This document shows positions 12,201-18,200 of a DNA stretch of 33,526 nt, piece after piece; the stretch's first letter is position 1; each line of letters opens with the position of its first letter. The notes under the pieces were generated by a model. The model made no database searches. It was given only the letters and a program-made list of their open reading frames with translations, and had not been told where the DNA came from. Made by a program: the position numbers and the translations under genes. The stretch is from positions 1 through 33,526 of the forward strand of contig CACYTF010000037.1 in assembly GCA_902777335.1 (NCBI GenBank). The letters are read 5' to 3'. The DNA comes from an uncultured Eubacteriales bacterium (GTDB lineage Bacteria; Bacillota; Clostridia; Christensenellales; Aristaeellaceae).

Positions 12201-15200
12201 TGTCCGGCCAGAACACCTATGTGGAGGCCATCGCGGGCTCCGTCGCCGCCGGCCAGACCTCGGCCAGCCTGTCCGGCTCCGTGGCCGTGGCCGTGAACAA
12301 GAACGACATCCAGGCCATGCTGGGCAATAACGTGAAGATCAACGCCGGCAAGGGCGACGCGGACGTGACCGCCAGCGACGACGCGACGACCCGCGTCATC
12401 GCGGGCAGCCTGTCCGCGGCTCCGGCGGACGTCGGCGTGGGCGTCACCGTGGCCGTGCTGGTGAACAGCGACAGCGCCGTTGCCAAGTCCGGCAACAATA
12501 CCGAAATCACCGCCGCGGGCGGTGTGAAGCACACCGCCCGGCAGACCGGCGACACCCAGCTGTTCACCGGGGCCATGAGCGTGGCCAAGGGCGGCAACGC
12601 CCTGGGCGGCGCGATCAACGTGGTCGTGAACAAGAGCATAGCCAACAGCCTTATCGGCAACAACGCGAAGCTGAGTGCGGGCGCGGACGCCGATATCCAC
12701 AGCAAGAGCAGGTTCGACCTCACGCTGATCTCCGGCAGCGCCAACGTGGGCACGGGTTCCGTGGCCGCGGGCGGCACGGTGAACGTGATCGTGGACAAGT
12801 CCGATTCGACAACCAGGCTTGGAAGCGGAAACGAGCTGACCGCGGGCAAGAACCTGTCCGTGACCTCCGATGTCTCCAACCAGATGATCTCCGGCGTGGC
12901 GTCGGCCTCCGTCGCCGCCTCCATGGGCGGCAGCGGCGCAGGCGCGGTGAACGTGATCGTGGCCAGGTCCATCGCGGACACCACCGTGGGCGGCGGCGCG
13001 AAGCTGACCGCAACCGCGGGCGACATGAACCTGAACGCCAACAACGATGCCTGGATGCTCAACGCCACCCTGGCGGCGGCGGGCGCGGGCGGCACGGCCA
13101 TCGGCGGCGCGTTCAACGTGAACGTGTTTGACCGCCAGGCCGCCGTGAACCTGACCGACGGCGCGCTGAAGGCGGGCGGCAACCTGTACGCCCGGTCCAG
13201 CGGCCGCGACAGTACCGTCATGGCGGGCCTGGCAATTGCGGGCGGCGTCACCGGCGCGGCGATGTCCGGCAACGTGGGCGTGCTGGTGGAGAAGAATCAG
13301 ATCCTTACGAATATCTCCAAGGGCGTGACCGCCACCGCGGGCAAGAACGCCGTGCTGGAGGCCTACTTCAGCGACTACACCGTGGACGCGGCGGGCAGCA
13401 TCGCGCTGTCCGGCAGCAGCGCGGCTGTAGGCGCGACGGTGCTGACCGTGGTGAAGGACAACTACGTGCGCGCCAGCCTGGGCGCGAGCGACATCACCGC
13501 CTCCGGTATCGGCGACGCGGTCAAGTCCCTGAACGGCACCGACGTGCAGGGCGTGTACGTGGGCGCGAACGCCTCCGAGACCCAGTTCCTGGGCGCGGCG
13601 GGCGTCTCCGGCGGCCTTGGCGCTTCGGTCAACGGCGTGGTGGATGTGCTGGTGAACAACAACACCGTGTTCGCCGACGCCTCCAAGGCGGCGCTGAAGG
13701 GCGGCGACGGCGGTATCGCCGTGAACGCGTCCGACGACACCACCCAGGCCCTGCTGGCCGGCGGCCTTAGCGTCGGGCTGAGCGCGGGCGTGGGCGCTTC
13801 CGTGGTCACGCTGGTCTCGAACAAGACCGTGAGGGCCCTGGCCTACGACATGGACGCCGCGAAGGACATTTCCGTCACCGCCGACAACATCGACGACGTG
13901 ACCACCATCGCGATCAGCGCGGGCGGCGGCAGCGTCGGCGTGCAGATCGGCGCGGCGGTGCAGGTCTTGAAGAGCAATGCCAACGCCGAGGTTCGCAACA
14001 ACGTCAAATCCGCCGAGGGCGGCCTGACCATCGCCTCCAGGAACAACACCACCCTGAACAACGCGGCGGCGGCCCTGGCGGGCGGCCTGGCCGCGGCGGT
14101 GACGCCGGTGGGCGTGGTGACCTACTTCAACGGCAAATCCACCGCGAACCTGAAGGGCGGCAGCACCGTCAACGCCAAGAAGGACGTGAACGTCACCTCC
14201 GAGGCCAACAAGGAGATCGGCCTGTACTCCGTGGGCGCGGCGGCCGCCGCGGGCGCGGGCGTATCGGGCACGGCCAATGTGATCGTCAGCAAGGATGAGG
14301 CCAGCGCGAAGGTCGGCAAGGATGCCAGCGTCACCACCACCAACGGTGGCCTGAACATCCGCTCGACCAGCGACTACGACCTGACCTCCGCCACCGCCTC
14401 GGTGGGCGCGGGCACGGCCGGCGTGGCGATCAACGCCGTGGTGAGCGTCATCAAGAGCAAGACCCTGGCCGAGATGGCCGGCAAGGCCAGCCTGGGCGGC
14501 GACCTGAACGTGAAGGCCAAGGGCACCAAGGACATCACCAACGTCGGCGCGAACCTGGCCGTCGGCCTCGTGGGCGTGGGCGTGAACGTGCTGGTGCTGG
14601 TCACCGGCACGAAGATGAGCCAGGACGCCGCGGACATGATGGCCAACGGCGGGAAGAAGGACGGCAAAACCTTCAACGCCAAAGACCTGATGGCCACCGT
14701 CGCCAGGAACGACAAGGGCGCAAGCAAGTATTATAAGAACGAGCTGAACGGCGATATCCTCGCCAATGACACCGCCGGCAACGGCCGCCGGGAGAGCCAG
14801 ATCACCGTGGGCGGCAGCAGCGGCAGAGGCGATAAGAAGCAGGGCACCTTCGACGGCGCGTCCGGCTATCGCAGCGGCGATTTTGACGACAAGAACTACA
14901 ACGACGAGGGCGGCACCCAGCGCGGCGAGAAGCTGAACGCCAGGGACACCCAGGATGTGACCAACGCCAAGAACCTGAACACCTACACCTACACCGACGA
15001 TCCCCAGGACGCGGTGATCGCGCGGATCACCGACACCGCCGTGGTGGAGAAGGCGAAGAACATCACCGTGGCCGCGGAGCAGCCCGTCACCGCCGATCTG
15101 TTCGGCGCGACGGTCAGCGGCGGCGCGGTGGGCGTGGGCGTGACCGCGGCTGTGGCCATACTGCGCAGCAACGTGCTGGCCTCCAGCCTGGGCGACATCC

Positions 15201-18200
15201 GGAACGCCACCGGCAGCGTGAGCGTGCGCGCCGACTCCTTGTCCAACGGCAGGGTGGCGGACCGGTCCAACGTGCTGAAGAAGCTGCTGAAGGGCATCGA
15301 CCCTGAAAACGGCGGCATTCGCGTCATCGGCGCGACGGCCACCGGCGGCGCCGTGGCCGTGGCCGTGGGCGCTGGCGTGGCCCTCACCGACAACGTCACC
15401 CAGGCGGTCCTGGGCGGCAAGGTGAACGCGGGCGGCGATGTGAACGTGGCGGCGAAGCAGAACTACGGCCATGTCACCGCCGCGGTGGGTGCGTTCTCCG
15501 TGGGCGCCATCGCCATCGGCGCGGCCGTGGGCGTGGCCCAGAGCAACGCCACCGTCAGCTCCAGGATCGCGAAGGACGCCTGGGTGACCGCGAAGAACAA
15601 TGTGAACATTACCAACAGCGCAACCCAGAACGTTACCGCGCTGGCCGCCACGGCGGGCGCGGGCGCGATCGCCGTGAACGCGGGCGTGGCCGTGGCCATC
15701 AACCGCATGACCCAGAACACGGGCATCGGCAAGGGCGCGAGCGTGACCGCGAACAACATCAACGTCAAGGCCGCCTCCAACACCACCGCCGACAGCGGCC
15801 TGCTGGGCATCTCCGTGGGCGGCATCGGCGTGGCCCTCGGCGCGGCGGTCTCCCAGGTGAACGCCAACGTGAACACCCTGGTGGAGGGCGCGACGCTGAA
15901 GGCGACCGGCACGGCGGAGGTCTTCAACGATGTGAAGAGCACCGCCACACCGAAGGCCGTGTCCCTGGCGGCGGGCGGCATCGCCGCGGGCGGCAACGTG
16001 CTGTTGGCCTTCAACGACACTGTGAGCAAGGCCAGCGTCACGGGCAGCACCGTGAACGCGGATACCCTGAACGTTGTGGGCAATCTGGAGGGCACGGCGA
16101 CCTCGCAGCTGACGGCGGCCCAGGTGGGCGCCATCGCCGTGGGCCTGAGCGTGAACTACGCCGACATGCGGGCGGAGAACCGGGCCGTGCTGACGGACAG
16201 CACCGTGAACGTCAAGAACCTGATGGTCCGCACCGCGCGGGACGGCGGCAACAAAACCTCCGCCGTGGCGGATACCGTCGCGGGCGGCATGGGCTTCCTC
16301 GCCCTGAACATGAACGCGGCCATCGCCCGCAACAACAGCAAGAGCTACGCGGTGATCAAAGGCGGCGACATCAACGCCACTGAAAGGACCTTCATGCGCG
16401 CCTACCACGCACCCACGGCCAGGGCCAGCGTGACCGGCGTGAACGCCGGGGCGCTGTCCGTCGCGGCCAACGTGGTGGTGGCGTTGAACGACTCGGATAC
16501 CCGCACCATCGCCAAGGCGGACAAGCTTGAGACGGGCAGCGCGGAATTCACCGTGTACGGCGGCGACACCGCGCAGGCGGAAATCGTCACCGGCGGCGGC
16601 GCGCTGTTCAAGGCGGACGCCAGCATCGCCGTGGGCTACGGGCGTGCCAACAACATCGTGGATGTGGACATCAAAAAGCTGACCGCCTCCAGCCTCAAGG
16701 CGAACGCCAAGGCCAACAGCAACGCCGCCTCCAAGGTTACCAACGGCAGCTACGCCGCCGTGAAGGCCGCCGCGCTGATGGGCGCGGCCTACAGCCAGGA
16801 TGTGGTCGATACAAGGGTGAAGCTGGGCGACGGCAGTCAGATCACCGGCGATACCACCGTATACACGGAATACGATATGAGCGCCGACGCGGACCTGACC
16901 CCCCACAAGGGCGGCATCGACGTGAGCCTGGCCAACATCGGCGTGAACCTGGCGACCGCGAAGAGCACCGCCTACGCGGGCGCGGACCTGGCCGTGTCCG
17001 ACGGCACGGTGAAGGCCAAGGACGTGACCGTGCAGACCTGGGGCAAGGGCAAGACCAGCGCCATCATCCGCCCCACCAAGATCGAGGTGAGCCTGGTGAA
17101 GGTCGCCGTGAACAAGGTGAATTCCGACCTGTCCATGACCCAGTACGCCACGATACACCTGGACAACGCCGGCACGCTGGACGCCTCCGGCAATGTCAAC
17201 GTGAAATCCTACGTCACCCCGACGGCCACCGCCGAGGTGGGCAATTCCGGCGCGGACAAGGGCACGAAGATCAGCCTGGTCAGTGCCGATCTCAGCTACG
17301 CCCACGCCAAGGAGAACCAGGCCGCCACGGCGGGCATCTACGGCTCGGGCAATAACGCCACCCTGAAGGCCGCCAACCTGAAAGTCGTTACGGACAACCT
17401 CAACCAGGAGAGCTACACCTACGCCTCCAGCAACCAGGCGGCTTCCTACGGCTTCCTGACGCTGGGCAATCTGGACGCCCGGGCCATCGCCAGCGACGAC
17501 TTCAGCACGGTGGTGAAGGATGTGGCGATCAACGCCTCCGGTCGGGTGGACCTCTACGCCTGGACCAACTCCCATGCCGTTGTCCGCGGCGGCGTGCCCG
17601 GCGGCTTCGCCATCGTCGACGGCGGCAAGAGCTACACCAACGCCGATATCGGCGAGGCGAGCGACTATCAGACGTCCCAGATCCTGATCGGGGACGGCGT
17701 GAAGATCAAAGCCAACCAGCTCGAGATGTACGCCCGGAACACCAGCAACGCGGACGCCAACATGGAGCGCGGCGGTTCGTATTCGCTGGCAAAGGTATCG
17801 TCCTCCAGCCAGCCCACCCACACGTATCTGAAGACCAACCTGCTGATCGGCAAGAACGTGGAGCTCACCACCAAGGATTGGATGAGCATCTATATGCGCA
17901 ACTACATCACGGCCAAGTCCATCATGAACAACGAGAGCAAGGGCGTGGTCCTGAACGTCGACGTCATGAAGGGCGAAAACTACCTGACGGAGCGGAACCT
18001 GCTGCAGATCGACGAAAACACGAAGCTCTCCAGCGGCGGGAACATGGAGATCAACGCCCTGTCGACGGCCAATATGGACGCCAGGACCGAGTACAAGAAC
18101 GAGTCCTACGGCCTCATCGGCGCAGGCGCGTCCAATGCGGTCAACAATCTCGACCGCGAACAGAAGCTCCAGATCATGGACGGCGTGACCGCGTCGTCGG